Below are positions 47,469 to 61,017 of a DNA stretch of 64,000 nucleotides, piece by piece. The DNA is from CAVWUA01 sp963758025 (lineage in GTDB: Bacteria > Planctomycetota > Planctomycetia > Isosphaerales > Isosphaeraceae). The DNA is taken from assembly GCA_963758025.1 (NCBI GenBank), contig CAVWUA010000005.1, positions 124,001 through 188,000 on the forward strand. The letters are read 5' to 3'. Each line of letters opens with the position of its first letter. The first letter of the stretch is position 1. The notes beneath the pieces were generated by a model. The model was not told the origin of the DNA. It made no database searches and was given only the letters and a program-made list of their open reading frames with translations. The position numbers and the translations under genes are program-made.

Positions 47469-48343
47469 TCGAGCGGATCGAACAGATCTCTACCCTGCCG
47501 AAACGTCCGGCCGACAGTCATAAGGGCCTGTACGGTACCGTCCTGGTCATTGCCGGGGGCCGGGGCATGGCGGGCGCGGCCGCGTTGACCGGCGCCGGGG
47601 CCTTACGCTCGGGAGCGGGACTGGTCAAGATTGCCTGCCCGGACGAGATTCAGCCGACGGTCGCCAGCTTCGAACCGTCGTACATGACCTATCCCCTGGC
47701 GACGGACGATGACGGGTTCCTCCAGTTCTCGAAAAGCCGGCCGGCCCTGGAGCGGCTTGTCGAGCAAGCCGACGTGCTCGCCGTCGGCCCCGGTCTGGGT
47801 CAGTCCGAAGGCGGACGCGCCCTGGTGCGCTGGATCGTGAAGGAAGTCTCGCGGCCAACCGTGCTCGACGCCGATGGCTTGAACAACCTGATCGGTCAGA
47901 CTGAGCTGCTTGAGTCGTTAAGTCACCCCCTGGTCATCACGCCTCACCCGGGCGAGTTCGCCCGGCTGACCGGCCGACAGACCGCCGAGGTTCAGGCGGA
48001 CCGTGAAACGCTGGCTGTTGAGCTGGCCGGATACGCTCACCTGACGGTCGTGCTGAAAGGGATGAACACGATCGTCACGGACGGGCAGCGGGTTTACGTC
48101 AACACGAGCGGCAATCCGGGCATGGCCAGCGGCGGCGTCGGAGATGTGCTAACGGGCGTGATCGCCGCCCTGATCGGCCAGAAACTTCCCCCGTTCGAGG
48201 CCTCGCAACTCGGTGTTTATGCGCACGGGCTCGCGGGAGACATCGCCCGGGATCAGAACGGCGTGGTCGGCATGATCGCGGGAGACGTCGTGGATTCCCT
48301 GGCGGATGCCTTCTACCACCTGGGCCAGGATTCGGGGTTTTGA
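47465..48343 (+). CDS. nnrD: ADP-dependent NAD(P)H-hydrate dehydratase
   Basis: The enzyme repairs hydrated NADH/NADPH. The ATG at 47465 overlaps the larB stop. The 292-residue ribokinase-like product shows HKGLYGTVLVIAGGRGMAGA, VLAVGPGLGQSEGGRALVRW, VLDADGLNNL, ITPHPGEFARLTG and the catalytic anion-hole region TSGNPGMASGGVGDVLTGVI. The epimerase domain found in fused NnrE/NnrD proteins is absent. Confidence 0.95.
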   Translation: MIERIEQISTLPKRPADSHKGLYGTVLVIAGGRGMAGAAALTGAGALRSGAGLVKIACPDEIQPTVASFEPSYMTYPLATDDDGFLQFSKSRPALERLVEQADVLAVGPGLGQSEGGRALVRWIVKEVSRPTVLDADGLNNLIGQTELLESLSHPLVITPHPGEFARLTGRQTAEVQADRETLAVELAGYAHLTVVLKGMNTIVTDGQRVYVNTSGNPGMASGGVGDVLTGVIAALIGQKLPPFEASQLGVYAHGLAGDIARDQNGVVGMIAGDVVDSLADAFYHLGQDSGF

Positions 48344-48498
48344 CGGCTTAATCGGGCTTCGGCGGGGCTCTCCCTGTCCATGTTGGGACGTATCCGCTAT
48401 ACTTGAAGCGTTCGCAATGATCGGATTTGACAAAGGGGACAGTTTGTCGAACCCGTCGTCTTGACTCACTTCCCTTTCCGCAGACAGAGGAGGCCGGG

Positions 48499-49005
48499 GT
48501 GTCCTCACACGAGAACCCATCATCGGCGCCGTGGACCTATCGGATGGAAGTATCTCCCACCGGACAGGGTCCCGCACCTGTCATCTCCAATGTGAATGAT
48601 CCCGTCGCTCTACTCCAGATGCTGGTGAATTTGCAGTCGCAGACGCTGGAGCTTCAACGACAAGCTCTGGAAAATCAGCGGCAGCAACTGGAGCTGGCGC
48701 GAGAAACCGTTCAGGTCTCTCGCGAGCAGCGCGCCCGCCAGAGCGCCGAAATGGAGCGATGGCAAACCGGGCACGCCGGTGTGCTCGAACACTGCAAGGA
48801 AACGCTCGGCAAGCTGGAACAGGTTCACGCGTCGCTCATGTCGGATATGTCCGAGTACGTCGAGGAGAACCACGAGAACCTCGTTGAAGGGGACTTCGCT
48901 CTGTCCGACTTCGTCGATCGGTTTGGTCCTCGACTGGCACATCTCAACACGATGCTCGCTGTCTTGCGTCCCCTTGCCGCCGCGGCCAAAAAGCCCGAGA
49001 GCTGA
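48499..49005 (+). CDS. coiled-coil protein, unrecognised
   Basis: GAGGAGG at 48487-48493 supports the GTG at 48499. The 168-residue product is mostly helical, with a Gln-rich heptad region (LQSQTLELQRQALENQRQQL) and further helices with acidic residues (SLMSDMSEYVEENHENLVEG). No membrane segment or enzyme motif. It may be a scaffold or filament-forming protein; no family is recognised. Confidence 0.75.
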   Translation: MSSHENPSSAPWTYRMEVSPTGQGPAPVISNVNDPVALLQMLVNLQSQTLELQRQALENQRQQLELARETVQVSREQRARQSAEMERWQTGHAGVLEHCKETLGKLEQVHASLMSDMSEYVEENHENLVEGDFALSDFVDRFGPRLAHLNTMLAVLRPLAAAAKKPES

Positions 49006-49464
49006 GCGAGAGTGCCTTTTCACGGGAAGCGTTCGGACGTTTCCCATGTCCGGCTCAACTCGACACCGGCGTCCTTGTCCTCGCGTTTCATTTGAGCCTG
49101 AGGATGAGACGGCCTGGCTGGAGTTGACGCGGCAACAGCTCCGGGCGCGTCGCTTCGAAGAGAGGGCCGTGGGCCTCTCGGACAGGGTTCGACTACGACA
49201 ACCCCTCGCGGTCGATCGCCGTCTCGTGGTTTTGAGAATGCACCTCCGGCAAGGAGAGCAACAGGGCGAGACGAGTCCGGCGTCTGCCGTGAACTCTCCT
49301 GTCTTCTGGCGAACGCTTCGCCCGTTCCTTCCTGCCATGCCTCCTCGAGCAATCCCGGACCATGACCCTCGGCGTGTTCCGGCGGCAGGTCCTTGCGGGA
49401 GGCCTCGGGCGCGGATAGATTTTTCTTTGAGGAGTGAAAGGACGCCGAAGTTTCGGTGAATTCC
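49006..49464. other. 459-bp stretch with no supported gene
   Basis: Frames are open on both strands but their translations are Arg/Pro-rich and lack family features or ribosome sites. No hairpin terminator, RNA gene or repeat stands out. It presumably contains the hisA promoter. Confidence 0.5.
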
Positions 49465-50196
49465 ATGCAAATCATCCCGGCCATCGACCTTCGGGGCGGG
49501 CGCTGTGTCCGGCTCCAGCAGGGCGATTACGACCGAGAGACGATCTTCGGCGAAGACCCCGCCGCCATGGCCGCTCAATGGGAGGCCGAAGGAGCGGGGC
49601 GCATCCACCTGGTGGACCTCGACGGCGCCAAGGAGGGCCGTCCGGTCAATGTCGAGGCGGTCAAGGCGATCCTGGCCCGCGTGCGCGTCCCCTGTCAACT
49701 GGGCGGGGGCGTGCGGGACGAGGCGACGATTGCCGCCTGGCTCGATGCCGGAGTGGAACGGGTGATCGTGGGAACACAGGCCCTGAAAGACCCGCCCTGG
49801 TTCCGCCAGATGGTGGTAAAATTCCCCCGGCGCATCGTTCTGGGTCTGGATGCACGCGACGGCCGGGTGGCGACCGACGGCTGGCTCGATGTCTCGTCGG
49901 TCGATGCGACCGAGCTGGCCTTGCAGTTCGACGACCTGCCCGTGGCGGCCGTCGTTTATACCGACATTGCGCGCGACGGGATGCTCGGCGGGCCGAACGT
50001 GGCCGCGACCGGCGCCCTCGCCACGCACCTGAAGACGCCGGTGATCGCGTCAGGAGGTATTGGTTCGTTAGACGACCTGGACCGGCTGGCGGCCTTGCCG
50101 ATCGCGGCTTGCATCGTCGGCCGGGCACTCTACGAGGGCCGATTCCGGCTCAGTGAGGCAAGGGAACACGCTGGCGACCGATCTTCGACACCCTAG
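49465..50196 (+). CDS. hisA: phosphoribosylformimino-5-aminoimidazole carboxamide ribotide isomerase
   Basis: This is the fourth-step isomerase of histidine synthesis. The 243-residue TIM barrel starts MQIIPAIDLRGGRCVRLQQG with catalytic Asp in PAIDLRGG. It has VPCQLGGGVRDEATIAAWLD, the second catalytic Asp in VVYTDIARDGMLGGPN and the phosphate loop VIASGGIGSLDDL. No other his genes are in the window. A GTG three codons earlier is possible. Confidence 0.95.
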   Translation: MQIIPAIDLRGGRCVRLQQGDYDRETIFGEDPAAMAAQWEAEGAGRIHLVDLDGAKEGRPVNVEAVKAILARVRVPCQLGGGVRDEATIAAWLDAGVERVIVGTQALKDPPWFRQMVVKFPRRIVLGLDARDGRVATDGWLDVSSVDATELALQFDDLPVAAVVYTDIARDGMLGGPNVAATGALATHLKTPVIASGGIGSLDDLDRLAALPIAACIVGRALYEGRFRLSEAREHAGDRSSTP

Positions 50197-50291
50197 CGAG
50201 CCGCGTGGCTCGCCCCATCTCATGGGTGCCTCGGTCTCGCCGGCGGTTTCTGGCGGGAACCCAAACCCTAACCCAGGGGGGACCAGGCACC

Positions 50292-52385
50292 ATGTCCACG
50301 ACTTACCACGTCAATGATATCCGCAATGTCGCCCTGGCTGGACATGGGGCGTCAGGCAAGAGCAGTCTTGCTGACGCCCTTCTCTATGCCGCCGGCGCCA
50401 CCGGGCGTCTTGGTTCCGTCGATGAGGGCACGAGCCTTTGCGACGTGGACGACGAGGAAAAGCGCCGCCATTTCTCCATCGACTGCCACCTGCTGCATCT
50501 CGCCTGGAAAGACAGGCAGGTCCACCTGATCGACTCGCCCGGATATCCCGACTTCATCGGCAACGCCCTGAGTGCCCTGGCGGCCGTCGAGAACGTCGTC
50601 GTGGCTGTGTCGGGCCCCAGCGGCATCGAGTTCAACACCCGTCGAATTTTTCAGGAAGCCAAGAGGTTGGGCCTCGGCCGGTTCATCGCCATCACCAAGA
50701 TGGACGCCGACAACGTCAATTACCTCGGCGACCTGGAAGCGATCCGCGAGACCTTCGGCCTGGATTGCGTGCCCTTCAACGTCCCGATCGGTCAGGGGCC
50801 GGACTTCTCGGGCGTCGTCGATGTCCTGGAGAACCCCGGCGAAGAGGCTCCGGCCGGCTGCCCATTGCCACCTTCGGAAGCGTATCAGATGGTCGTCGAG
50901 CAGATCGTCGAGACCAACGAGGAGCTGATGATGCGCTACCTCGAAGGAGAGACGATCAAGGCCGAGGAGCTTCAGGAAGCCGCCTGCGCCGCCATTGCCG
51001 CCGGCCATCTCGTGCCCGTTGTCTGCCTCTCCACGAAGAAGGATGTTGGCGTCAAGGAGCTGCTGGACCTGATCTCCGCCTGCGGCCTGAGCCCGGAGAA
51101 CGTCCATCGCTACGGCTCGCCAACCGAGTCCAACGGCGAGGCGGAGGAACCGGAGGTCGAGATACTCCCGGCCGAGGACGGCACGCTTGTCGCCCAGGTT
51201 TTCAAGACCTCGAACGATCAGTTCATGGGCAAGATGAGCTACCTTCGCATTCTTTCCGGCCGCCTGACGTCCGACACGACGCTGGTGAACCTCCGAACGG
51301 GCAAGACCACCAAGGCGGGGCACGTGTATGTGATGCAGGGGAAGCAGCAGGAAGAGGTCCCCGAGGCCATCGCGGGCGATCTCGTGGCGATTGCCAAGTT
51401 CGATGACCTGCACGTGTCCGACACGGTCTCCAACGTCGGCGGCAACACGACCCTCCCCTCGCTACGGGTGCGGGCGATCAAGTTCCCCATGCCGATGGTC
51501 CCCCGCGCTGTCGAGCCGAAGGCCCGCGAGGACGAGTCGAAGATGTCGGTGAGCCTGGCCAAGATCGCCGACGAAGATCCGACCTTCACCTACCGCCGCG
51601 ACGAGCAGACGCATGAGCTGGTCATCTCAGGCATGAGCGAGCTGCACCTGGACGTCGTCCAACACCGCTTGAAGAACCGTTACAAGCTGGATGTCAATAC
51701 GCACATTCCGCACGTCCCCTACCTCGAAACGATCTCCGGCGAATCCGAGGACAGCCACCGGCACAAGAAGCAGACCGGCGGGCGCGGCCAGTTCGCCGAG
51801 GTTCATCTGCGCGTCCGGCCCCGAGAGCGCGGCGAAGGCTTCAACTTCGTGGATGCGGTCAAGGGGGGGACCATTCCGAACCAGTTCATCCCGGCCGTCG
51901 AAAAAGGGGTGCGCGAGCAGATGGCCAAGGGGGTGATTTCAGGCAATCAGGTGGTGGATGCGGAGGTGGAGGTCTTCTTCGGCAAGGACCATCCGGTCGA
52001 TAGTTCCGAGCACGCGTTCAAGTCCGCCAGCGCCGCGGCGTTCCGGAAGGCGTTCGAGCAGGCGAGCCCCGTGATTCTGGAACCGATCGTCCACATCGAG
52101 GTGACGGTCCCGGGTGAGAAATTCGGCGATATCTCCGCCGACCTGTCCACGCGCCGGGGTCACATCACCGGCATGGAATCCCTGCCCGGCAACCAGCAGC
52201 TCATCCGGGGAGAGGTCCCCTTGAGCGAGGTCCTCCAGTATGCGGGCACCCTCAAGAGCCTGACCGCCGGCCAGGGGTCCTACACGATGGAGTTCAAGGA
52301 CTACGAACCCGTGCCCTACAATATCCAGCAGCAGATCGTGGATCGCTGGCAGAAAGAGCGCGGCGGGGTTGTCGAGGAAGATTGA
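50292..52385 (+). CDS. EF-G-like translation GTPase (divergent paralogue)
   Basis: The ATG at 50292 follows ACCAGG. The 697-residue product has the five-domain EF-G layout: G1 GHGASGKSSLADALLY, G3 LIDSPGYPDFIGNALSALAA, G4 ITKMDADN, then domain II, and domain IV with THIPHVPYLETISGESEDSH and QTGGRGQFAEVHLRVRPRER. The switch I segment reads EEKRRHFSIDCHLLHL, whereas canonical EF-G has a conserved RGITI. This is typical of the EF-G-like (EF-G2/FusA2-type) subgroup, whose members may act outside normal translocation. It is intact and monocistronic, ending in a strong terminator. Confidence 0.92.
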   Translation: MSTTYHVNDIRNVALAGHGASGKSSLADALLYAAGATGRLGSVDEGTSLCDVDDEEKRRHFSIDCHLLHLAWKDRQVHLIDSPGYPDFIGNALSALAAVENVVVAVSGPSGIEFNTRRIFQEAKRLGLGRFIAITKMDADNVNYLGDLEAIRETFGLDCVPFNVPIGQGPDFSGVVDVLENPGEEAPAGCPLPPSEAYQMVVEQIVETNEELMMRYLEGETIKAEELQEAACAAIAAGHLVPVVCLSTKKDVGVKELLDLISACGLSPENVHRYGSPTESNGEAEEPEVEILPAEDGTLVAQVFKTSNDQFMGKMSYLRILSGRLTSDTTLVNLRTGKTTKAGHVYVMQGKQQEEVPEAIAGDLVAIAKFDDLHVSDTVSNVGGNTTLPSLRVRAIKFPMPMVPRAVEPKAREDESKMSVSLAKIADEDPTFTYRRDEQTHELVISGMSELHLDVVQHRLKNRYKLDVNTHIPHVPYLETISGESEDSHRHKKQTGGRGQFAEVHLRVRPRERGEGFNFVDAVKGGTIPNQFIPAVEKGVREQMAKGVISGNQVVDAEVEVFFGKDHPVDSSEHAFKSASAAAFRKAFEQASPVILEPIVHIEVTVPGEKFGDISADLSTRRGHITGMESLPGNQQLIRGEVPLSEVLQYAGTLKSLTAGQGSYTMEFKDYEPVPYNIQQQIVDRWQKERGGVVEED

Positions 52386-52394
52386 GCGACCGGA

Positions 52395-52440
52395 TCTCCC
52401 ACCGAGCCGGGGATTTCTTCACCCCCGGCTCGGTCGGAGA
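52395..52440 (+). terminator. strong hairpin terminator after the EF-G-like gene
   Basis: A perfect 12-bp stem (ACCGAGCCGGGG, 52401-52412, with 52423-52434) has a 10-nt loop and is extended by TCTCC/GGAGA across one mismatch. It starts 10 bp after the stop codon at 52385. Confidence 0.85.
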
Positions 52441-52563
52441 TAAGCCTCGTAGACCACCGATCCTTGGATGGTGGGCGGTGCCAAGCCGACGAATTCGGAA
52501 AAGCGCGTTCGTGGAATGAATCAGGTGATTTCCGCTCGGCGCTTAAGCGAGACCTTTCTCGGA

Positions 52564-53004
52564 TCAGAACCCGAATCCCCATCCCATACCGAAGCCGTAG
52601 CCGAAGCCGAATGGATGGCCATAGCGGTCGATGTGCGACTGGAGCGAGTTGTAACGCGCGATGCCAACCTGCTGTGAGGCCAGTTGTTCGGATCGACCGG
52701 GCTGACCTCCGAGGCCGATCTGGGCGGTGATATGCTTGGGACTGTCGTTCTGGAACTTGTTGCCTGGCGGGTAATATTCGGCCACCCGACCCACCCCACC
52801 CGGATTGCGATAACCGTACGTCGTCGGCTTGCGATCGTAAGGCCAGGGGCGATGGGAGAGGATACTCTCGGGTTGCCCGTCAGGATTTCCGTAGCTCGGC
52901 GGCGACGTCTGAGACGCATCGGCGGGATCATTCGGAGCCTGAGCCTGGGCGGATAAGGTCAGGACTCCAGACGCGAGAAAAACGCAAAGCAGGGCGTAAC
53001 GCAT
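52564..53004 (-). CDS. small secreted Gly/Tyr/Phe-rich protein
   Basis: This 146-residue protein has a clear signal peptide (MRYALLCVFLASGVLTLSAQ, cut near AQA). The mature part is Pro/Gly/Tyr-rich and hydrophilic, ending in a glycine-aromatic repeat (HPFGFGYGFGMGWGFGF). No family is recognised. Such tails occur in envelope-associated small proteins of planctomycetes. It lies downstream of metH on the same strand. Confidence 0.65.
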   Translation of the reverse strand: MRYALLCVFLASGVLTLSAQAQAPNDPADASQTSPPSYGNPDGQPESILSHRPWPYDRKPTTYGYRNPGGVGRVAEYYPPGNKFQNDSPKHITAQIGLGGQPGRSEQLASQQVGIARYNSLQSHIDRYGHPFGFGYGFGMGWGFGF

Positions 53005-53121
53005 GGCGGAACCTCTTTACGCAAAGGTGTCGAAGAGCCCACGTTCCCATTCTAGAACGCCCGGCTGACGATACCAACGCAATTCCGGCGCCATCATGCC
53101 AACGCCGTCGTGTCGTGCGGA

Positions 53122-56825
<3,704 letters not shown>

Positions 56826-57074
56826 CGCGAAGGACTCGTCAAGAAAATGAGGATTCGGGAAGTCACGACCGGCGGATTGTTCCGGCACAATTCCGAACAG
56901 AAGACCAACACGACGTGACGGAACGGCGGGGCGGGCTGGGAAGCGGGAGAGCGCCGGACGCTCCTGGTTGAGATGATCGCACGGCCCATGTCAACGGGTC
57001 TGATTATGCGGCCCATCGCGAAAACCTGTCAAGATCGCTGGCGTTCCGGCATCCGTTGACCGGCGAGAGGCGCC

Positions 57075-57548
57075 TCAACCGGCGATCGTCCAGCCCAGGG
57101 CATGCAGCAGCAAGGCGAACAGGAGACCACCCCAGAACCATAGGACAAGCTGGACGCCGGGTGTCGGCCCGCGGAAGAGCCGCCCCCGGCCCGATTGCCG
57201 ACGCCAGGCCGATTGCGGGCACGAGTGCTCCCGCCATCGCGAGAGCCGGCCCGTCCCGCCGCAGTCGAGGCAGTGGTACTGGAAGAGGGCGGGCAGCACC
57301 CAGAGACACCCCAGGAAGACCATCCCGATGATCGGCGTCATCGGCGCGAGCATCTCGGGAGCCATCGGCAGGGAGATGACCCACATCAGGACCCGCAACC
57401 AGCCCAAAAACCCGAAGATCCCGAGAAACGGGTTCGCCACGATGCGCAGGTAGGTTTCGGGGGCCTCCAGGGGCGGCCGCAACGTGAAGGAGGCCGGAAA
57501 CTCGAACTCCGGGTCGTGCTGGATGGGTGGTCCGACCGATTCTTCCAA
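57075..57548 (-). CDS. small membrane protein with CxxC motif, unrecognised
   Basis: This 157-residue protein has probable membrane segments at FGFLGWLRVLMWVISLPM, TPIIGMVFLGCLWVLPALF and VLWFWGGLLFALLLHALGW. Between the second and third is a cysteine-containing loop (CLDCGGTGRLSRWREHSC) that could bind zinc. It lies between the glycosyltransferase-like gene and metH on the same strand. Function unknown. Confidence 0.6.
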   Translation of the reverse strand: MEESVGPPIQHDPEFEFPASFTLRPPLEAPETYLRIVANPFLGIFGFLGWLRVLMWVISLPMAPEMLAPMTPIIGMVFLGCLWVLPALFQYHCLDCGGTGRLSRWREHSCPQSAWRRQSGRGRLFRGPTPGVQLVLWFWGGLLFALLLHALGWTIAG

Positions 57549-57603
57549 GATGGGCCATCCTCAAAGGGGCGGCCCCGGGCGTGTCGGTCGGGTGCCGCCG
57601 TCG

Positions 57604-59262
57604 TCAATATCGCCGGTCATCCAGAGCCACGCCTTCGGGACGCGAACGCTCCCAGACGCTGTACTCGCCCAGTCGGGCAACCGGCGCGAAACCGAGTTCG
57701 GGAAGTGTTGCGGAAAGACCTGAGAGAACGGGTGGCTCGGAGCCTTCCACGAGCGGAACGACCACCTGACGGATCGGCCCGTGGACCAGAGCCTCCTGAA
57801 GCCACGACGGGCGAGGCTCGGCCGCCCCGATCGCCTCGAACGCTCCATAAAGCCATTCGTCATGCGCCAGCTCGGGCCGACCTCTTCTTAGATTGTAATG
57901 CTGGAGCGGCCCAGAGAAATACCGTTGCCTGTCGGAAATGCTCGCCACGCGAGGATCGGCCAGGAGCGCCCGCATCTCGGCGTGGGCCTCCCGGCGCAGG
58001 AGCACGGCCTTGCCCAGATGCCGGACGTCCGCGGCCAGCAAGGCCAGGCAGGCCAACCCCAGCGGCACGAGCCGCGTCGAGATCCGCTCCGCCGCGACGA
58101 TCCGATCCAACGCCCGCGCCACCAGCACCGCCAGGCAAACGACCGCCTCCAGGCCGTAATTGTACCAGGCCCCCGCGCTGTTGCGGCAGAGCATGACCAC
58201 CAGCGTCAGTTCCAGCGCGACGTACGCCGCCAGCCTCGCGTCGAGACGGCCCCCGCGCTCGCCCGGCACCGACCACCAGGCAGGCCAACCCAACCCCCAC
58301 CAGGCCGATTCCCCGCTTCAGGGTCGTCCAGAAGACGAGCTGGACCTGTCCCCACGACCCCGCCGCGACCCCCTTCAGTTCACCCGGAATGATGAAGACC
58401 GCCTGGACCATCCGCCCCCCGGTCCAGACCTGCTCCAGACCGTAATATCCCCCCAGGATCGCCAGTGACAGCCCGTGCGCCACGACGATCGGCCCTGCGG
58501 GGAGTCGTCCTCGCCACCAGGCCAGACCCAGCAAGATCGAGCCGAAGACCGGCCCGACCACGTAATGCTGCTTCACACAGAGAGCCAGGGCGAAGGCCGC
58601 GTACGCCCATGCCAGATCGGCGCGGAACGGGCTGTTGGCTTCGTTTGGTATTTCGGACGCCAGGTATTCCTGCGAAAGGAGTTGCGTCGAATTTGCGCAT
58701 GATCTGACAACTGTAAGACACGCAACACCAACCCCACCCCGAGCGTCTGGAGCAGGATGCCGAGCAGGTCGGGCCGGACGGTTACGGGGAAGCTGCCGAG
58801 GGCGGGTGTCGAGGCGATCAGCAGGACGGCCCACCATCCGGCCCGGGAGGATGCACCATCGACAGAGGCCAGGCGGAATGCGACGATTAGCAAGAGAAAG
58901 AAACTTAGCGAAGATATGAGGCGGCCGGTCAGGAAGCATGCCCAGACCGGATCGACACCGGCGCGGACGAGCGGAATGGCGGTCAGGGCGGTCAATCGGT
59001 AGTAGAGTGGAGCCTGGATCAGGACGCGCGGATTGTCTCCTGAGAACGGCCCATAGAGCGATCCGAAGCCGTCGGTGAGTTGCCGGGAGGCGACGAGGGC
59101 CAGGCTGCTTTCGAGGTTCTCGGAGTCGTCCGGGTCGAGCCCGATGACGAGGTGAAACGCCAGGGTCAGGATCGCCGCGAGCGAGAGCGAGAGGGTCACG
59201 AGGTGGCCGGTCAGGCGCTGGGGGAGACGGAAAGCCGGACGGTGGGCGGGGGTATTGCTCAT
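57604..59262 (-). CDS. polytopic membrane protein, ArnT/PMT-like glycosyltransferase (two frameshifts)
   Basis: The gene reads in three frames. They are TLSLSLAAILTLAFHLVIGL, DPDDSENLESSLALVASRQL and NPRVLIQAPLYYRLTALTAI (first periplasmic loop with acidic DPDDSEN near the family's DD/DE motif), then YVVGPVFGSILLGLAWWRGR, then AYVALELTLVVMLCRNSAGA and a soluble C-terminus. The plan resembles lipid-linked-sugar glycosyltransferases with about ten membrane segments. Shifts lie near 58680 and 58275. The start could be 59277. Donor and acceptor are unknown. Confidence 0.6.
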
Positions 59263-59398
59263 GGGTGTGGGCCTCATGCCGGGCGTGTCCGCGACATCCT
59301 TCGGAAAGTTCGCGGAGAACCACCTTTACAAAGCAGCGTGCGGAGCGAAACAATAACGTTTTGGCGATGGCTTGACTAGCTGGATGGGGGTGGGCGAC

Positions 59399-60324
59399 GT
59401 GCACGAGGAAGCGATCCGCAAGGCGGACGTCCTGACCGAGGCTCTGGGCTATATCCGCAAGTTCCACGGCCGGTTCACGGTGATCAAGCTGGGCGGCTCC
59501 GTGATGGAGGACCCGGAGGCCCTGCGGGCGCTCCTGGTCGATGTCGTCTTCATGCAGACGGTCGGCATGCGCCCGGTGGTCGTCCACGGCGGGGGCAAGG
59601 CCATCAGCGCGGCGATGGCGAAATCGGGCGCGAACCCCGATTCGTCCAGGGGCGTCGTTATACTGACGAGCCGACCCTGGAGATCGTCGCGAGGGTCCTG
59701 GCCGAGGAGGTCAACGCCGACATCGTGCGGCACATCGGCAAGTTCGGCGGCCGGGCGACGGGCCTGCACCACAAATCGACCCCGTGCCTTTTCGGCAACC
59801 GCCTGACCCTCAACGGTACGTCGGGCGAGCCGATTGACCTGGGTCGTGTCGGGGAAGTGACCGAGGTGGACGCCGAGCAGATCGAGAATTTTTGCCTGGC
59901 CGGGATCGTCCCCGTCCTGCCGTCTCTGGCCGAGGACGCGAACGGTGGACTCCTGAACGTCAACGCCGACACCGCCGCCGCCGCCGTGGCGACCGCCTTG
60001 CGGGCCGAGAAGCTCGTCTTCCTGACCGACCAGCCGGGCATCCTCCGCGATCCCTCCGACCCGGACAGTCTGATCCGCGACCTTACCCCCGACGACTGCC
60101 GCGCCTTGATGGCCGAAGGGGTCATCGCCGGCGGGATGATCCCCAAGATCGAAGCCTGCCTGGCCAGCCTGGAAGCCGGCGTGCAGAAGATCCACATCAT
60201 CGACGGTCGTTTGCGGCACTCGCTCCTGCTCGAAATCTTCACCGAGGCCGGCATCGGCACCGAGATCGCCCTCGCCGCCACGAACGGCCGTCCCCAGCGC
60301 CGGCGGGTGTCGGCCAGGCGGTGA
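59399..60324 (+). CDS. argB: acetylglutamate kinase (one frameshift)
   Basis: This is the second step of arginine synthesis. The GTG at 59399 (GGGGGTGG upstream) gives the family start EEAIRKADVLTEALGYIRKF. VIKLGGSVMEDPEA and VVVHGGGKAISAAMA bind phosphate and substrate. A shift at about 59640 in a C-run separates SGANP from RFVQGRRYTDEPTLEIVARV, after which NVNADTAAAAVATALRAEKL and LTDQPGILRD complete the fold. Length after correction is about 308 residues. Confidence 0.93.
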
Positions 60325-60426
60325 GCGAGACGAGGCTCGATGACCACCGGCCACAAACGACGCGTCTTTCGGGCAATGCGGGAATCAAGTGATGGAAAGC
60401 CCGAAATCGGACCGACAGCGAGGACA

Positions 60427-60730
60427 TTGGGAGTCAGACCAGCGATTGATATACCTGTTCAACATGACAAAGTTCACCCTGATACGGGTGGACTCTCCGT
60501 CGCTCCCGATCTCCCGGAGAATCTTCCCGTCCATCGGCGTCCCCCGGAGTTCGGAGGGACTGGCAAGGACTCTGTCTGGTCGCTCGACCTTGATGCGTTG
60601 GGCCAGAAGCTGCGTTTCCGCCAGGATCAACCGACTCACGGACAGATCGAGCCGACGGTGACGATGTCATTCGAGGACTACCAAGAGAGCAATTGCCGAG
60701 ACAGCGTCTCTGTGGAAGAGAGTCCCATGA
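60427..60730 (+). CDS. Tse2-like ADP-ribosyltransferase-fold toxin (one or two frameshifts)
   Basis: The frame at 60466-60680 reads HPDTGGLSVAPDLPENLPVH, RRPPEFGGTGKDSVWSLDLD and LGQKLRFRQDQPTHGQIEPT, then TMSFEDYQ. After a shift near 60688 it ends RAIAETASLWKRVP with TGA at 60728-60730. The elements DTGG-SV, L+-RQD, TH---I-P and M-F--Y follow the pattern of the Tse2 ADP-ribosyltransferase toxin family as I recall it. The N-terminus is unclear: the frame has no good start near it (TTG 60427 is a guess), and another frame (RLIYLFNMTKF) may carry it. The stop overlaps an ATG of the following frame. Confidence 0.45.
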
Positions 60731-60745
60731 ACCGCCAGATGCAAG

Positions 60746-60982
60746 GTGAACTCCAGACGGCTCTCGCTGGCCGAACATCCGCTGCCGGAGCTGCCTCGAT
60801 CAGTTGCGGTGCCTACAAGGATCGAGGAGCGTCACGCGAGGACGTGCAAAACGCTCCTCGAATCGTTGCGAGCGGAGGCCCGGAATGAGGCGACGGAGGA
60901 CCGAATCCTCGAATTGCTCGATTTCGTGACCGGGTTCTGTGCCGTGGAGAATGCGATCTGGCCGGAATCCATCGAGAGTTGA
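60746..60982 (+). CDS. small helical protein, candidate partner of the Tse2-like gene
   Basis: This 78-residue frame (SLAEHPLPELPRSVAVPTRI, HARTCKTLLESLRAEARNEA, RILELLDFVTGFCAVENAIW) looks like a natural helical protein. Its start is uncertain: GTG 60746 has only a weak ribosome site, while an ATG at 60727 overlaps the toxin stop in another frame, so a shift in 60727-60746 is possible. Its position directly after the toxin-like gene suggests an antitoxin or immunity role; no DNA-binding motif is visible. Confidence 0.4.
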   Translation: MNSRRLSLAEHPLPELPRSVAVPTRIEERHARTCKTLLESLRAEARNEATEDRILELLDFVTGFCAVENAIWPESIES

Positions 60983-61017
60983 CTCCGAGATCCCCTGGAA
61001 GTGGAGGCTGTGGAGTC

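Noticed and set aside
49046..49459. Possible 137-codon plus-strand ORF ending just before hisA
   Set aside because: No ribosome site, Arg/Pro-rich composition, no family resemblance.
56826..57074. Cobalamin or SAM riboswitch upstream of metH
   Set aside because: No B12-box-like or SAM-aptamer-like conserved core could be recognised in the leader.
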